64,000 bases of DNA from Macrostomum hystrix (GCA_950097015.1 CATNEN010000030.1:2279001-2343000), one strand, 5' to 3'. Shown: positions 36,501-47,139, counted from the first letter of the stretch. Notes: generated by a model not told the origin, from the letters alone. Program-made: numbers and translations.

Positions 36501-36568
36501 AGATCATGACAGCCAACCGGTTCCGCTACGATGCCGACAGGAAGGAGATCGTCTGTCCGATCTACTGA
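30584..36568 (+). CDS. MCM2: DNA replication licensing factor MCM2
   Basis: MCM2 is a subunit of the MCM2-7 hexameric helicase that licenses and unwinds replication origins in the nucleus. Seven exons join in phase: 30584-30792, 31267-31663, 32277-32840, 33343-33612, 34171-34323, 34669-35138 and 35806-36568. They give 941 aa, against about 900 in other animals. The N terminus is acidic with IPELDR and an extra poly-Ala run ([15 protein letters not shown]). The zinc finger uses C337, C340, C363 and C366. The AAA+ core shows Walker A GDPGTAKS (about 534-541), Walker B LIDEFDKM (about 596-603), the arginine-finger motif SRFD (about 666-669) and HPSNK-region equivalents in exon 7. An acidic Asp-rich insert lies in the C-terminal part. 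An acceptor-like CCGCAG ends 26 bases before the ATG. Introns hold SINEs and small tandem repeats, and a 28-bp array begins about 36 bp after the stop. Confidence 0.97.
31020..31172. repeat. Degenerate 15-bp tandem repeat in MCM2 intron 1
   Basis: Variants of GGAGTCTGTGCTCA recur about ten times with substitutions (TTAGGAGCCTG, TTAAGAGTCTG). Confidence 0.7.
31703..32145. mobile_element. Two SINE family 2 copies fused head to head (palindromic) in MCM2 intron 2
   Basis: Positions 31703 to about 31980 read as a minus-strand copy, ending in the box B complement GGAATCGAGCTAGGGACC. From about 31985 the sequence continues with the plus-strand 3' half, GTGTGAGCGTG...CAGCCCTCCTGCAATTAT. The GGAGGGCTGTGGGGCAATGG start and the CCATTGCCTGCAGCCCTCC end can pair. 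Confidence 0.8.
32925..33260. repeat. Degenerate tandem repeat in MCM2 intron 3
   Basis: Short units of the type CATTCCATAAACTGCA (about 15-16 bp) recur roughly 20 times with many substitutions and gaps. Confidence 0.7.
33828..34041 (-). mobile_element. SINE family 2 copy in MCM2 intron 4
   Basis: The minus strand starts GGGGTGAGTGGCAGAGCGGT (a good box A) and carries GAGTTCGATTCC (box B), followed by GAGGCCACATTTATTTGGGG and AAGGCTTGGGGGCATGTCG. It ends CCCACAGCCCTC. It is a short version lacking the GTGTGAGCGTG middle. This head defines the family as tRNA-derived. Confidence 0.9.
34467..34652. mobile_element. SINE family 1 fragments in MCM2 intron 5
   Basis: A minus-strand head fragment (box B complement GATTCGAACTCCCGATCT at about 34525) is followed by a plus-strand scrap, CCAGTCCACGGACTGAACAG, just before exon 6. 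Confidence 0.65.
35520..35690. repeat. Short tandem repeat in MCM2 intron 6
   Basis: Five to seven units of TATCCCTAGGATTATCACATG type (about 23 bp) become degenerate toward the right. Confidence 0.75.
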
Positions 36569-36604
36569 GTGTGTGTGCTCAGGTCAGCTTGCTGTTGTTA
36601 GTGT

Positions 36605-37215
36605 TGCTATGACCGAATGGAATGAACACTGTTGCTATGACCGAATGGAATGAACACTGTTGCTATGACCGAATAGAATAAACAATGTTGCTATGACCGA
36701 ATAGAATGAACAATGTTGCTATGACCGAATAGAATGAACACTGTTGCTATGACCAAATAGAATGAACAATGTTGCTATGACCGAATAGAATGAACACTGT
36801 TGCTATGACCGAATGGAATGAACACTGTTGCTATGACCGAATGGAATGAACACTGTTGCTATGACCGAATAGAATAAACAATGTTGCTATGACCGAATAG
36901 AATGAACAATGTTGCTATGACCGAATAGAATGAACACTGTTGCCATGACCGAATAGAATGAACAATGTTGCTGTGACCGAATAGAATGAACACTGTTGCT
37001 ATGATCGAATAGAATGAACAATGTTGCTGTGACCGAATAGAATGAACACTGTTGCTATGATCGAATAGAATGAACACTGTTGCTATGATCGAATAGAATG
37101 AACACTGTTGCTATGATCGAATAGAATGAACAATGTTGCTGTGACCGAATAGAATGAACACTGTTGCTATGACCGAATAGAATGAACACTGTTGCTATGA
37201 CCGAATAGAATGAAC
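36605..37215. repeat. 28-bp minisatellite in the MCM2 3' flank, about 22 units
   Basis: The unit is GACCGAATAGAATGAACACT plus GTTGCTAT. It starts 36 bases after the MCM2 stop codon and probably lies in the 3' UTR. Two units read GAATAAACAATG (about 36676 and 36871), which creates AATAAA. No other polyadenylation signal is evident close to the stop. Confidence 0.95.
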
Positions 37216-38137
37216 AGTTTTGCAATGACAATTAAAATGACGTTAGTGAAATTCCGGGAAAAGGTATAAGATTTTTCTGATCTCATAATTTCTTATTCAA
37301 AACTAAATGCCTATATTTAAACTGCCTTGTTCCAGTGAAACATGGAGTTTCTGCCACTGTGACCATCGCGTACTAAAAATGAAAGTGTAAACTATAAAAT
37401 TCAAACTGGTGCGCATTTTGTATGCTAACAAAATCAGTGCAATAATTTAATAGTAAATAGAGACTAATCGGGAATTCTCGCGTCAAATGAACTGCCAATA
37501 TTGTTGCAAACTGAAAGAAGTATTCTATTATTTTCGCGATAATACTATTGCAATCTCTTTAACTTATTAAACTCCGATTTAAAGGTAAGTAACTACCTTA
37601 TTTCTTGAACTGTTGCACCGCATTTTACTACTCTTATTAACGCAACCGTCAATTTTATTTAATACAAAAATAAATCACAATTAGCTTTCTATAATATATT
37701 TCTATTTTTACCCCCAACCCACTCGAATATTTAAACCTTTTGCTATTTTTTGAAGCATTTTTAATTCCGCATTTTCGGTCCGTACTTTACAATTTTTCGA
37801 ATTGGTCCCAGTTCACGATGGTGCTTTGATAGCCTGAAGGTTGCTATAGATAATGTTCAATATTTTACTTCAAAATATAAACCGCAAATTAATATGTATG
37901 GCCAGCACTTTAATCATTTAATCTTTAGCTCAGACTTCGATGCTGAAAAAAGTGTTTTGCAGCAAATGACTGCTTCCATTATTTTCTTTTTACAAGCGTA
38001 ATATTAGATAATAGTCTAAAATTCATTAAACCCAATGGCTCTGTCTTCTGCTATCGAATCAGTTACAATATTAAATCATTACGACTACTATTACATTCGC
38101 AATTTAAAAATTTAACTGATAAAACCAGCTCTGATTT
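37216..38137. other. AT-rich intergenic spacer
   Basis: No open frame, transposon end or tandem repeat stands out. Confidence 0.45.
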
Positions 38138-38411
38138 TGCCAGATGTGCAGCCGACAGCACAGCCGCAGCTATTGCGCGGCGCATATGAAGGCTGCGTAC
38201 GGCTGTTCAGTCCATGGACTGGGAGGTCGCCACACCCGCCCTCAATTATCCCAGCTAATGCTTGTAACCATTTATCAAATGGGTGAACTGAAGCAATGCA
38301 GAGTTAAGTGTCTTGCTAAAGGACACTAATTGTTCCAGTGGAGTCGAGAATCGAACCCCTGACCTTCACGACTTAAGTCCGACTCTTTAATTAGAAGACT
38401 ACAAGCCCTGG
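38138..38411 (-). mobile_element. SINE family 1 copy
   Basis: It is near full length. On the minus strand the head runs GGGCTTGTAGTCTTC.. to box B GGGGTTCGATTCTC, then CTCCACTGGAACAATTAGTG. The body carries CCAGTCCATGGACTG, and the end is GCGCAATAGCTGCGGCTG followed by CTGTCGGCTGCAC. Confidence 0.88.
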
Positions 38412-38527
38412 AAGTAATATTATTAATTATAAAATAATTCGTTGACTTTCAACCACACTGTTTGCCAGTCAGTTACTTGGAATTAAAACCGTTGCACAGA
38501 TCACATAACAACACGTGCCTAAATCTT

Positions 38528-39546
38528 AGTTCAGTCTGTAGTGTGCTGCCCACCTGCAGTTACAGTAGCTTCAGTTCAGTCTGTAGTGTGCTGCCAACCC
38601 TGCAGTTACAGTAGCTTCAGTTCAGTCTGTAGTGTGCTGCCCACCTGCAGTTACAGTAGCTTCAGTTCAGTCTGTAGTGTGCTGCCAACCCTGCAGTTAC
38701 AGTAGCTTCAGTTCAGTCTGTAGTGTGCTGCCCACCTGCAGTTACAGTTGCTTCAGTTCAGTCTGTAGTGTGCTGCCCACCTGCAGTTACAGTAGCTTCA
38801 GTTCAGTCTGTAGTGTGCTGCCCACCTGCAGTTACAGTTGCTTCAGTTCAGTCTGTAGTGTGCTGCCCACCTGCAGTTACAGTAGCTTCAGTTCAGTCTG
38901 TAGTGTGCTGCCAACCCTGCAGTTACAGTAGCTTCAGTTCAGTCTGTAGTGTGCTGCCCACCTGCAGTTACAGTAGCTTCAGTTCAGTCTGTAGTGTGCT
39001 GCCCACCTGCAGTTACAGTAGCTTCAGTTCAGTCTGTAGTGTGCTGCCCACCTGCAGTTACAGTAGCTTCAGTTCAGTCTGTAGTGTGCTGCCCACCTGC
39101 AGTTACAGTAGCTTCAGTTCAGTCTGTAGTGTGCTGCCCACCTGCAGTTACAGTAGCTTCAGTTCAGTCTGTAGTGTGCTGCCCACCTGCAGTTACAGTG
39201 GCTTCAGTTCAGTCTGTAGTGTGCTGCCCACCTGCAGTTACAGTAGCTTCAGTTCAGTCTGTAGTGTGCTGCCCACCTGCAGTTACAGTAGCTTCAGTTC
39301 AGTCTGTAGTGTGCTGCCCACCTGCAGTTACAGTAGCTTCAGTTCAGTCTGTAGTGTGCTGCCCACCTGCAGTTACAGTAGCTTCAGTTCAGTCTGTAGT
39401 GTGCTGCCCACCTGCAGTTACAGTAGCTTCAGTTCAGTCTGTAGTGTGCTGCCCACCTGCAGTTACAGTTGCTTCAGTTCAGTCTGTAGTGTGCTGCCCA
39501 CCTGCAGTTACAGTAGCTTCAGTTCAGTCTGTGCTGCCCACCTGTA
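38528..39546. repeat. 45-bp minisatellite, about 23 units
   Basis: The unit contains GTTCAGTCTGTAGTGTGCTG, then CCCACCTGCAGTTACAGTAG and CTTCA. Some units have CCAACC for CCCACC, which shifts the frame by one base. Because 45 is divisible by 3, a Cys/Ser-rich 15-residue repeat stays open for 274 codons. The lack of a start context, splice sites or a signal peptide argues against a gene. Confidence 0.95.
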
Positions 39547-39670
39547 GTTTAGAATATTACTATTACTACTAGCTATTTCGGACCTGAATAACACTGTACA
39601 TGTGTGTCGCCATGGTGTTAGTTGCTGTGTGCCGTGATTGGCTGCTGAGAATCTGCTAAGTTTTAACAGT

Positions 39671-39679
39671 TTTATATAG
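39671..39679 (+). promoter_or_regulatory. TATA-like box upstream of the secreted Methyltransf_FA-like gene
   Basis: TTTATATAG lies about 100 bases before the ATG at 39776. The spacing allows a short 5' UTR if transcription starts near 39700-39705. This is inference from the motif alone. Confidence 0.4.
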
Positions 39680-39775
39680 CTTCAGCTGTTGCTGTCGCAA
39701 AGACCTGTCCACAATATTTCCTCATTTGGAATATCTAATAAAATTTCTTCGTCTACGGAACTTTCTCCTGCAAGC

Positions 39776-40542
39776 ATGTGGCTACTAGCCCTAGCTGCAT
39801 GCGCTGCAATGGTCAGTAGCGCCCTCTCGGGTAAGTGTACATTGAGCTGTGTACTTTTTTAACTGTCGTACTTTTAGTCTTAGTTAACGTAGACTTGCTT
39901 TGATAACCTAGCATGCCCAGTGTGGACCTCCGGCGGCTACCTAGAAGTGACTCAGTCACCGACCAGTTTGCTACAGATTCTCAGCCAGTACTCGGCGGCC
40001 TGTCGCCAACTGTCGCCGCCGTCGCCGTCCACTGTCGACTCCCAGCAGATCGTTAACTTTCAATTTGCCGTCCGCGCCGCATCCACCGCGGTTGTCGGCC
40101 TCTTCTATGGCAGTAGCGGCGTCAGCATGTTCACCTACGCCTACGAGCTGCAGCTGGGCATTGAGACCAACACCAAGTCCAGCCTGATACGTCTCAGGCT
40201 TCCTCTGGCCATTGTGTGGACCAGCTCCGACGCCGGCTTCCTGCTGACCGCTGACAGCTGGCGTTACTTCAGCCTATCCATCAATCTGGCCACGGCCAGC
40301 TTTCAACTGCGTCAGCTCGACGGAGCCAACGGCAGCGCGCTGACCATCGCCGAGTTCAACGATCCCTCCGGCCTGGCCGGGGCTGCCTACCTGGGCTTGC
40401 GGAATCTGGAGGCTGCTGTCGACTGGAAGCTCTGGTACTCGGTGCAAGGTAGGCCAGAATCTGTTGATCTGACCCACCAGTGATCGGCTTCATGGCTTCT
40501 CATTCTCTTGCTTTCTCAGCTGCCTCACATTCTACTCGGTAG
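39776..40542 (+). CDS. Secreted protein with a Methyltransf_FA-like domain
   Basis: Three exons join in phase: 39776-39830, 39912-40448 and 40520-40542, giving 204 aa. Exon 1 encodes a signal peptide (MWLLALAACAAMVSSALS). The mature part has the pattern of the Methyltransf_FA domain, originally named from farnesoic acid O-methyltransferase: a VRAASTAVVGLFYG strand, then YELQLGIETNTKSSLIR, then a WRYFSLSINL segment, and YLGLRNLEAAVDWKLWYS at the end. In many animals this domain occurs in secreted or adhesive proteins with no proven enzyme activity, so no reaction is assigned. The last exon adds only seven residues; an alternative 3' end is possible. Family assignment is from pattern memory and is moderate. 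Confidence 0.75.
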
Positions 40543-40564
40543 CCTGTCACCGGAGTTGCCCACA

Positions 40565-40762
40565 GGGCTTGTAGCCTAGTCGGACTCACGACTTAAAGGT
40601 CAGGGGTTCGATTCTCGACTCCATTGGAACAATTCGTGTCCCTTAGCAAGACGCTTAACTCTGCTTCATTTCACCCATCTGATAAATGGTTACAAGAATT
40701 AGCTGGGATAATTGACGGCGAGTGTGGCGTCCTCCCAGTCCATGGACTGAGTAACCTTACGC
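40565..40762 (+). mobile_element. SINE family 1 copy, 3'-truncated
   Basis: The head GGGCTTGTAGCCTAGTCGG has a deletion in box A. Box B is GGGGTTCGATTCTCG. The body ends just after CCCAGTCCATGGACTGAG, where the 21-bp array begins. A short reverse scrap (CCCCAGCTAATGCTGGTAAC) lies beyond the array at about 41141-41160. Confidence 0.85.
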
Positions 40763-40765
40763 AGC

Positions 40766-41090
40766 CCCTTCATTATGCTAGGTTGCCCTCTAATTGTGCT
40801 TGGTTGCCCCCTCATTATATTATGTTGCCCCTCATTCCACTCAGTTTCCGATCGGTTGCCCCCTCATTCCGATCGGTTGCCCCCCTCATTCCGATCGGTT
40901 GCCCCCTCATTCCGATCGGTTGCCCCCCTCATTCCGATCGGTTGCCCCCTCATTCCGATCGGTTGCCCCTCTCATTCCGATCGGTTGCCCCCCTCATTCC
41001 GATTGGTTGCCCCCTCATTCCGATCGGTTGCCCCCTCATTCCGATCGGTTGCCCCCTCATTCCGATCGGTTGCCCCCTCATTCCTCATTT
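40766..41090. repeat. 21-bp minisatellite, about 15 units
   Basis: The mature unit is CATTCCGATCGGTTGCCCCC plus T, with 20-22 bp length variants. The first units (CATTATGCTAGGTTGCCCTC and the next two) are divergent and grade into the homogeneous part. It abuts the truncated end of a SINE. Confidence 0.93.
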
Positions 41091-41810
41091 TGTTCGGCCG
41101 CGAAACGGACTGTGACCGCGACACGCGGCAAAATATCTACCCCAGCTAATGCTGGTAACTGCTTTACAGCTAAGTGACCCGAAGCAAATGGAAATAAATT
41201 ATCTTGCTTAATAACAAAAATTGTTTTCTGTGACTGAAATCAAAGAAATCAACTGTTGAGATGGAACAGTTCATACGAGCGTAGTTCATAAAATCATATC
41301 TGATTTTAGTACATTTCCTCCGTACTTGGCTATAAATGTGATTAGTGTTTGCTCTAGCATGTTTGTCAAGTCTGACTTAAACTTAGCTTAAATCTGAATA
41401 GGACCTTACCCATCATGTCATCACTAACCATCTGTTCAAGCACTTAACACAGTCTCATAAAACCCTGTTACTGGATTTCGTCAAGCGAGTGACAGAATTT
41501 GTCATTTTTTAAGGCGCTGTACTGAAGACTAATTGGCAATTGCTCAGGTTTGTTATAAGGTGAGTTTTTAAGTATTCTGCACTCCAACTTTTATTAGTAA
41601 GAATTATGTGGCCAAATCAAAGAACGACTTAAACTTAGCATCTTTTCTGTTTTTGCCATTGTTATAAACTTATTGCTTGAATTCTGCTTTCCAATTGTAA
41701 TTATTGTAGCCCGACATAAAAATAAATGTTTGTTATTAAACTTGCTTTGAATATTTGCCACTCGTAATTGCCTTGCCTTGTTTACCTCAGAAATTGTTTG
41801 ACTGCAGCTG
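41091..41810. other. Intergenic spacer
   Basis: Apart from the SINE scrap at about 41141-41210, I see no recognisable feature. A 95-codon minus-strand frame at 41594-41881 runs into the next array and is not credible. Confidence 0.4.
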
Positions 41811-43262
41811 CAATTGCAACCTGTGCTTGTGTCATTCCTGTGAGTTGCAACCTGTGCTTGAGTCATTCCTGTGGGTTGCAACCTGTGCTTGAGTCATTCC
41901 TGTGGGTTGCAACCTGTGCTTGAGTCATTCCTGTGAGTTGCAACCTGTGCTTCAGTCATTCCTGTGAGTTGCAACCTGTGCTTGAGTCATTCCTGTGGGT
42001 TGCAACCTGTGCTTGAGTCATTCCTGTGAGTTGCAACCTGTGCTTGAGTCATTCCTGTGGGTTGCAACCTGTGCTTGAGTCATTCCTGTGGGTTGCAACC
42101 TGTGCTTGAGTCATTCCTGTGAGTTGCAACCTGTGCTTGAGTCATTCCTGTGGGTTGCAACCTGTGCTTGTGTCATTCCTGTGGGTTGCAACCTTTGCTT
42201 GTGTCATTCCTGTGGGTTGCAACCTGTGCTTGTGTCATTCCTGTGGGTTGCAACCTGTGCTTGTGTCATTCCTGTGGGTTGCAACCTGTGCTTGAGTCAT
42301 TCCTGTGAGTTGCAACCTGTGCTTGAGTCATTCCTGTGGGTTGCAACCTGTGCTTGAGTCATTCCTGTGAGTTGCAACCTGTGCTTGAGTCATTCCTGTG
42401 AGTTGCAACCTGTGCTTGAGTCATTCCTGTGGGTTGCAACCTGTGCTTGAGTCATTCCTGTGAGTTGCAACCTGTGCTTGAGTCATTCCTGTGGGTTGCA
42501 ACCTGTGCTTGAGTCATTCCTGTGGGTTGCAACCTGTGCTTGAGTCATTCCTGTGAGTTGCAACCTGTGCTTGAGTCATTCCTGTGGGTTGCAACCTGTG
42601 CTTGTGTCATTCCTGTGGGTTGCAACCTTTGCTTGTGTCATTCCTGTGGGTTGCAACCTGTGCTTGAGTCATTCCTGTGAGTTGCAACCTGTGCTTGAGT
42701 CATTCCTGTGGGTTGCAACCTGTGCTTGAGTCATTCCTGTGAGTTGCAACCTGTGCTTGAGTCATTCCTGTGGGTTGCAACCTGTGCTTGAGTCATTCCT
42801 GTGGGTTGCAACCTGTGCTTGAGTCATTCCTGTGAGTTGCAACCTGTGCTTGAGTCATTCCTGTGAGTTGCAACCTGTGCTTGAGTCATTCCTGTGGGTT
42901 GCAACCTGTGCTTGAGTCATTCCTGTGAGTTGCAACCTGTGCTTGAGTCATTCCTGTGGGTTGCAACCTGTGCTTGAGTCATTCCTGTGGGTTGCAACCT
43001 GTGCTTGAGTCATTCCTGTGGGTTGCAACCTGTGCTTGTGTCATTCCTGTGGGTTGCAACCTGTGCTTGTGTCATTCCTGTGGGTTGCAACCTGTGCTTG
43101 AGTCATTCCTGTGGGTTGCAACCTGTGCTTGTGTCATTCCTGTGGGTTGCGAGTGTCATTCCTGTGGGTTGCAACTGTGTCATTCCTGTGGGTTGCGAGT
43201 GTCATTCCTGTGGGTTGCGAGTGTCATTCCTGTGGGTTGCGAGTGTCATTCCTGTGGGTTCT
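41811..43262. repeat. 31-bp minisatellite, about 46 units
   Basis: The unit is GTCATTCCTGTGGGTTGCAA plus CCTGTGCTTGA. Two alternating sites (GGGTT/GAGTT and TTGAG/TTGTG) define sub-types. The last five or so units (about 43150-43262) shrink to 22 bp by loss of most of the CTGTGCTT segment. Confidence 0.95.
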
Positions 43263-43519
43263 TCTGAAAAAAATTATGGAAAAACCATATTCTCTATCTC
43301 AGCAACCGGGGTCAACATGCATAGCAACCAGTTATTTGCCTTTATTGTGAATGTCATCGCGGGTGTATTTAACAGGTAAACAGATGTTGCGTTGGTGGGA
43401 ACAGAAATATTTTTTCTTCCCTGAATACTTTAGGACGGCCCGAACTAATGTATATATATATGAACAAACATTTGGCCAAGGCAGCAGCACTGGATATGGT
43501 AGACAATGAATGTTCACGA

Positions 43520-44262
43520 ATCATGATAGACACAGTGTCATGATAGACACAATGTCATGATAGACACAGTGTCATGATAGACACAATGTCATGATAGACA
43601 CAGTGTCATGATAGACACAGTGTCATGATAGACACAGTGTCATGATAGACACAGTGTCATGATAGACACAATGTCATGATAGACACAGTGTCATGATAGA
43701 CACAATGTCATGATAGACACAGTGTCATGATAGACACAATGTCATGATAGACACAGTGTCATGATAGACACAGTGTCATGATAGACACAATGTCATGATA
43801 GACAGTGTCATGATAGACACAATGTCATGATAGACAGTGTCATGATAGACACAGTGTCATGATAGACACAGTGTCATGATAGACACAGTGTCATGATAGA
43901 CACAGTGTCATGATAGACACAGTGTCATGATAGACACAGTGTCATGATAGACACAATGTCATGATAGACACAGTGTCATGATAGACACAATGTCATGATA
44001 GACACAGTGTCATGATAGACACAATGTCATGATAGACACAGTGTCATGATAGACACAGTGTCATGATAGACACAATGTCATGATAGACAGTGTCATGATA
44101 GACACAGTGTCATGATAGACACAGTGTCATGATAGACACAGTGTCATGATAGACACAGTGTCATGATAGACACAGTGTCATGATAGACACAGTGTCATGA
44201 TAGACACAATGTCATGATAGACACAATGTCATGATAGACACAACATCATGTTAGTCACAATG
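43520..44262. repeat. 17-bp quasi-palindromic minisatellite, about 43 units
   Basis: The unit is CATGATAGACACAGTGT, with CAATGT and shorter CAGTGT variants. GACAC/GTGTC arms surround a single base and TCATGA is itself palindromic, so single strands can fold. Confidence 0.95.
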
Positions 44263-44900
44263 TCATAACTTAGTAGACAATAAGATTGCATTGCATTATA
44301 ACATACAGAGCTTAAGATTAGGTTCAATATTTTGTTGGTACATCTATATTCGTAATCGTTTGATAAGAAACATTCGGTCATGATTGGCATTGTGATAGAA
44401 TTTTTTCAGTTTTATACAAATAGTGTCTTGTTTGTCCTCTTTGTCTTATAAAATAAATTTAATTCACATTAACACGCTTTGTCTTCACCTCCAATTGATT
44501 GCTTGGCTCGCATCCTGAATTGAGAAATCGAGTGAATTTTTAAAAAAGCTGATTATACGAGTATATAACTTGCTTGTACTCGTCCTCATGTCAAACAAAA
44601 CAGCTCTAGGTTTTTTATTTCAATGTCGCCTAACATGATCTTTTTGTTTGGAAAAAGCCTGCTTTAGCGAGAAAAATCTAGGAATTCCGTTTGATTTCAG
44701 TTGCTGAGGACTAATATTTTTTCATATATTCGTAAACAATGGAAAAGTTCTGAAGAACTTGCTTTTTTAGATCTTTCTTGTCGGAAGCTTCCTAGAAAAT
44801 CATTGCCGGTTGGCCCAGTTTTTTATAGAATTTCTTCCTTCAACTCTTAGATTTCATGTACTCGGATACAGTATATACAAATACATCATATAAAAATGCG
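44263..44900. other. AT-rich intergenic spacer
   Basis: No gene, repeat or transposon end was recognised. Confidence 0.4.
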
Positions 44901-45100
44901 TGGGCTGTAGCGTGGTTAGAGGGGCGGACTCACGTCTTTAAGGTCTAGGGTTCGATTTCCGACTACACTTGAAAAATTTGCGTCCTTTAACAAGACACTT
45001 AACACTGCTTCAGTTCACATAGCTGATAAAATGTTACCAGCATTAGCTGGTTTCATTGAGGGTGGGTGTGACGTCATCCCAGTCCATGGACTCGTAAAAC
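44901..45100 (+). mobile_element. SINE family 1 copy, 3'-truncated
   Basis: The head is TGGGCTGTAGCGTGGTTAGA (box A region). Box B is AGGGTTCGATTTCCG. The body runs through ACCAGCATTAGCTGG to CCCAGTCCATGGACTCG and stops there, close to where the copy at 40565 stops. Confidence 0.85.
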
Positions 45101-45169
45101 TCTATGGTGATCTGTATTGGTTCAATAATAGAATATTAATTAATATAATAAAAATTATAGCCGACATAA

Positions 45170-45356
45170 CTGGCTCCTGAGCACACTCGCACACAGATAC
45201 ATCTGCCTTGACTTTCTCACCGTCAGTGTACACTCTTACTGGGCCTTGGAGGTTGGCCCCCAAGGACGTAAACTACACGACAAGCCCCCAAGCCTTCTCC
45301 TCAGCTGCTTCCAAAATGAATGTGGCCTCGCCGCGGAATCGAGCTCAGGGAGCTCA
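45170..45356 (-). mobile_element. SINE family 2 fragment
   Basis: It aligns to 31740-31985: CTGGCTCCTGAGCACACTCG, CATCTGCCTTGACTTTCTCA, then ACGACAAGCCCCCAAGCCTT and GCCTCGCCGCGGAATCGAGC. It stops inside the tRNA-like head. Confidence 0.8.
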
Positions 45357-45420
45357 GACCACAGTGCAACTCAACCCCAAAAAATCGGACATTGTCACAT
45401 GATAAATTTGGGTAGATTTT

Positions 45421-45620
45421 TGCCACCAGACACCCCGACGAGAATCGTTGAATATCTCGACGATGCCGATGTTTTGTGATTCTGGAAGTTGTTTCACCGG
45501 ATAGATTGGAAAATTTTAGTCCGTGTTCTGGACTTTCATGGCGATTGGTTGAATATTTTTAGAGATACAGAACAAAGAAAAATGAAAGTATTTGAAATAG
45601 CTGCAATGTCGTCTCACTGT
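45421..45620. mobile_element. Truncated copy of the TA-flanked MITE at 50758
   Basis: CACCAGACACCCCGACGAGA through TCGTTGAATATCTCGACGAT, and the right end TATTTGAAATAG to CACTGT|TA, match the right two-thirds of the element at 50758-51131. The left end is missing. Confidence 0.8.
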
Positions 45621-46340
45621 TAACCGATTCTAAAAGTTTTTATTAGAAAGCTAAATTAATATCTATACATTAGCTTGACAATGGTGACAATTGTTAGAAA
45701 GTTTCCTGCATCACTACTTTTCAAATTCAAGTTAAAAAAGCAAACTTTTTTGTTAGTTTGTTTTGGTGCGAAGTTGGCCAAAGTTAGAAATCAACCTTCT
45801 AGTATATTGTATTACTTAGAAGGACAGTGTTGCCATGCTGATATATTTATGGCAGCAAAGGACCAGACAAAACCATGTTAAACGACCACAGCATTTCCCC
45901 GGATGAGGGCTCCACTGTCACTCAAGGAAGCACTTATCCTGCAATGCGACAGGAAAACTTTCATTTGAATGTATTGTTCGTGAACTAAACATATCGAATT
46001 TCTATCTGGATAATTTTCTAGTGCGCATATGTAATATTGTTCAGTTGCAGATTTTATCAAGCTTTAATGATGGCAAACAGAAGACCAAACCCCGGATGTA
46101 GGCTAGTTTTTCTGTCACTCTAGAACTAAAGAATTCAGATAGTTCGGGTCTGTCTTGTTGCACTGTGTATTGATGCTTCTTTAGCAGCTTTAGCGTGAAT
46201 TTCTATTCAAGAGACAGATGTGTCTCTTCTTCTAATACACAACCTTCTATACTAATGTGAGTAGTACCAAAGATTAATTGCGCTCTTGCTTACGTAGACA
46301 ATCTTGTAGGTGTTAACCAAGGCAGCAATTAATCATAATA

Positions 46341-47091
46341 CGAGGGGTGTTGCAAAATATTCCGGACTAATGCTAATCCTGGTGACAATTCGTGTTTGAT
46401 TTGGCTGAAAATTTATGTCTATGGTATTCAGCCGTAGAAGACTTCCAAAAATTTTATGCAGCTTAGTCAACCACAGCATACATGAGGGCCAAAATAGGTT
46501 GCAGCCCTATGAAGCTGTTGACACGATTTTTCACAAACCAAAAGTGAGCGAAAATGAGTCGGCCGAAGAATCCATCGGAGTTCGAGTCTAAGAAAGACAG
46601 CTTCCAACGACTGCTGAACCACCCAGCCTACAGTACCGATCTCGCCGTCGCCGATTTCCACCTCTTTGGCCCAATGAAGATGCCAATGCGGGGCGAGATC
46701 TTCACAATGCGCGAGGAGGTCATCGAAGCAGCCAACAAGTCTCTACGTCAGTTCGATGCCAGCTTCTAGGTGTCTGGCTTCGACAAGCTGATTCAGCGCT
46801 ACCGTAAATGGCGAATACGTGGAGCGAGCCAGCAATCAACCTGTGGACGCATCCGGCGATAGAAGCGACAGTGACAGTGATTGGTAGCTGTAACTCGGAA
46901 ATCGTATTTCATGACTATAATAATCTAGTGTACAATCGCTTATTACTTTGGACCATCAACTCCAAACTTTCTGAAACTTGATAATATTATAAAATGCAGT
47001 TGCCTGTTCGTCTGTTTAATTTTTTTGCTGAATCAGACTAAAATTATCACCATGACGAGCATATGTCCGGAAACTTTTGCAACACCCCTCG
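46341..47091. mobile_element. Mariner-like element, internally deleted
   Basis: Near-perfect terminal inverted repeats CGAGGGGTGTTGCAAAA extend with mismatches to about 47 bp (both arms reach a CCGGAC and a TGGTGA block). The element is flanked by TA on both sides (46339-46340 and 47092-47093). At 751 bp it is too short for a full mariner (about 1.3 kb). It contains a decayed transposase C terminus. Confidence 0.9.
46554..46862 (+). pseudogene. Decayed mariner transposase C-terminal fragment
   Basis: The frame opens MSRPKNPSEFESKK, then LLNHPAYSTDLAVADFHLFG matches the HPPYSPDLxPSDxHLF block that surrounds the last catalytic Asp of mariner transposases. A TAG follows ASF at about 46767-46769. 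In the same frame the match resumes with SGFDKLIQRYRKW, the usual C-terminal motif. The N-terminal helix-turn-helix and first catalytic Asp are absent. It cannot encode an active enzyme. Confidence 0.85.
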
Positions 47092-47139
47092 TAATACACC
47101 TATTGCGTATCACTTAGCATCATGCACCTATTGTACCAG

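Noticed and set aside
38632-39572. Cys/Ser-rich repeat proteins of 200-270 residues
   Set aside because: The 45-bp period keeps the frames open. Frames shift wherever CCAACC units occur, and there is no signal peptide, splice site or coding bias.
40624-41177. Pro/Ile-rich frames of 120-160 codons
   Set aside because: They are translations of a SINE running into the 21-bp array; three overlapping frames are open at once.
41811-43379. Cys/Leu-rich frames of 80-130 codons
   Set aside because: They are by-products of the 31-bp array in different registers.
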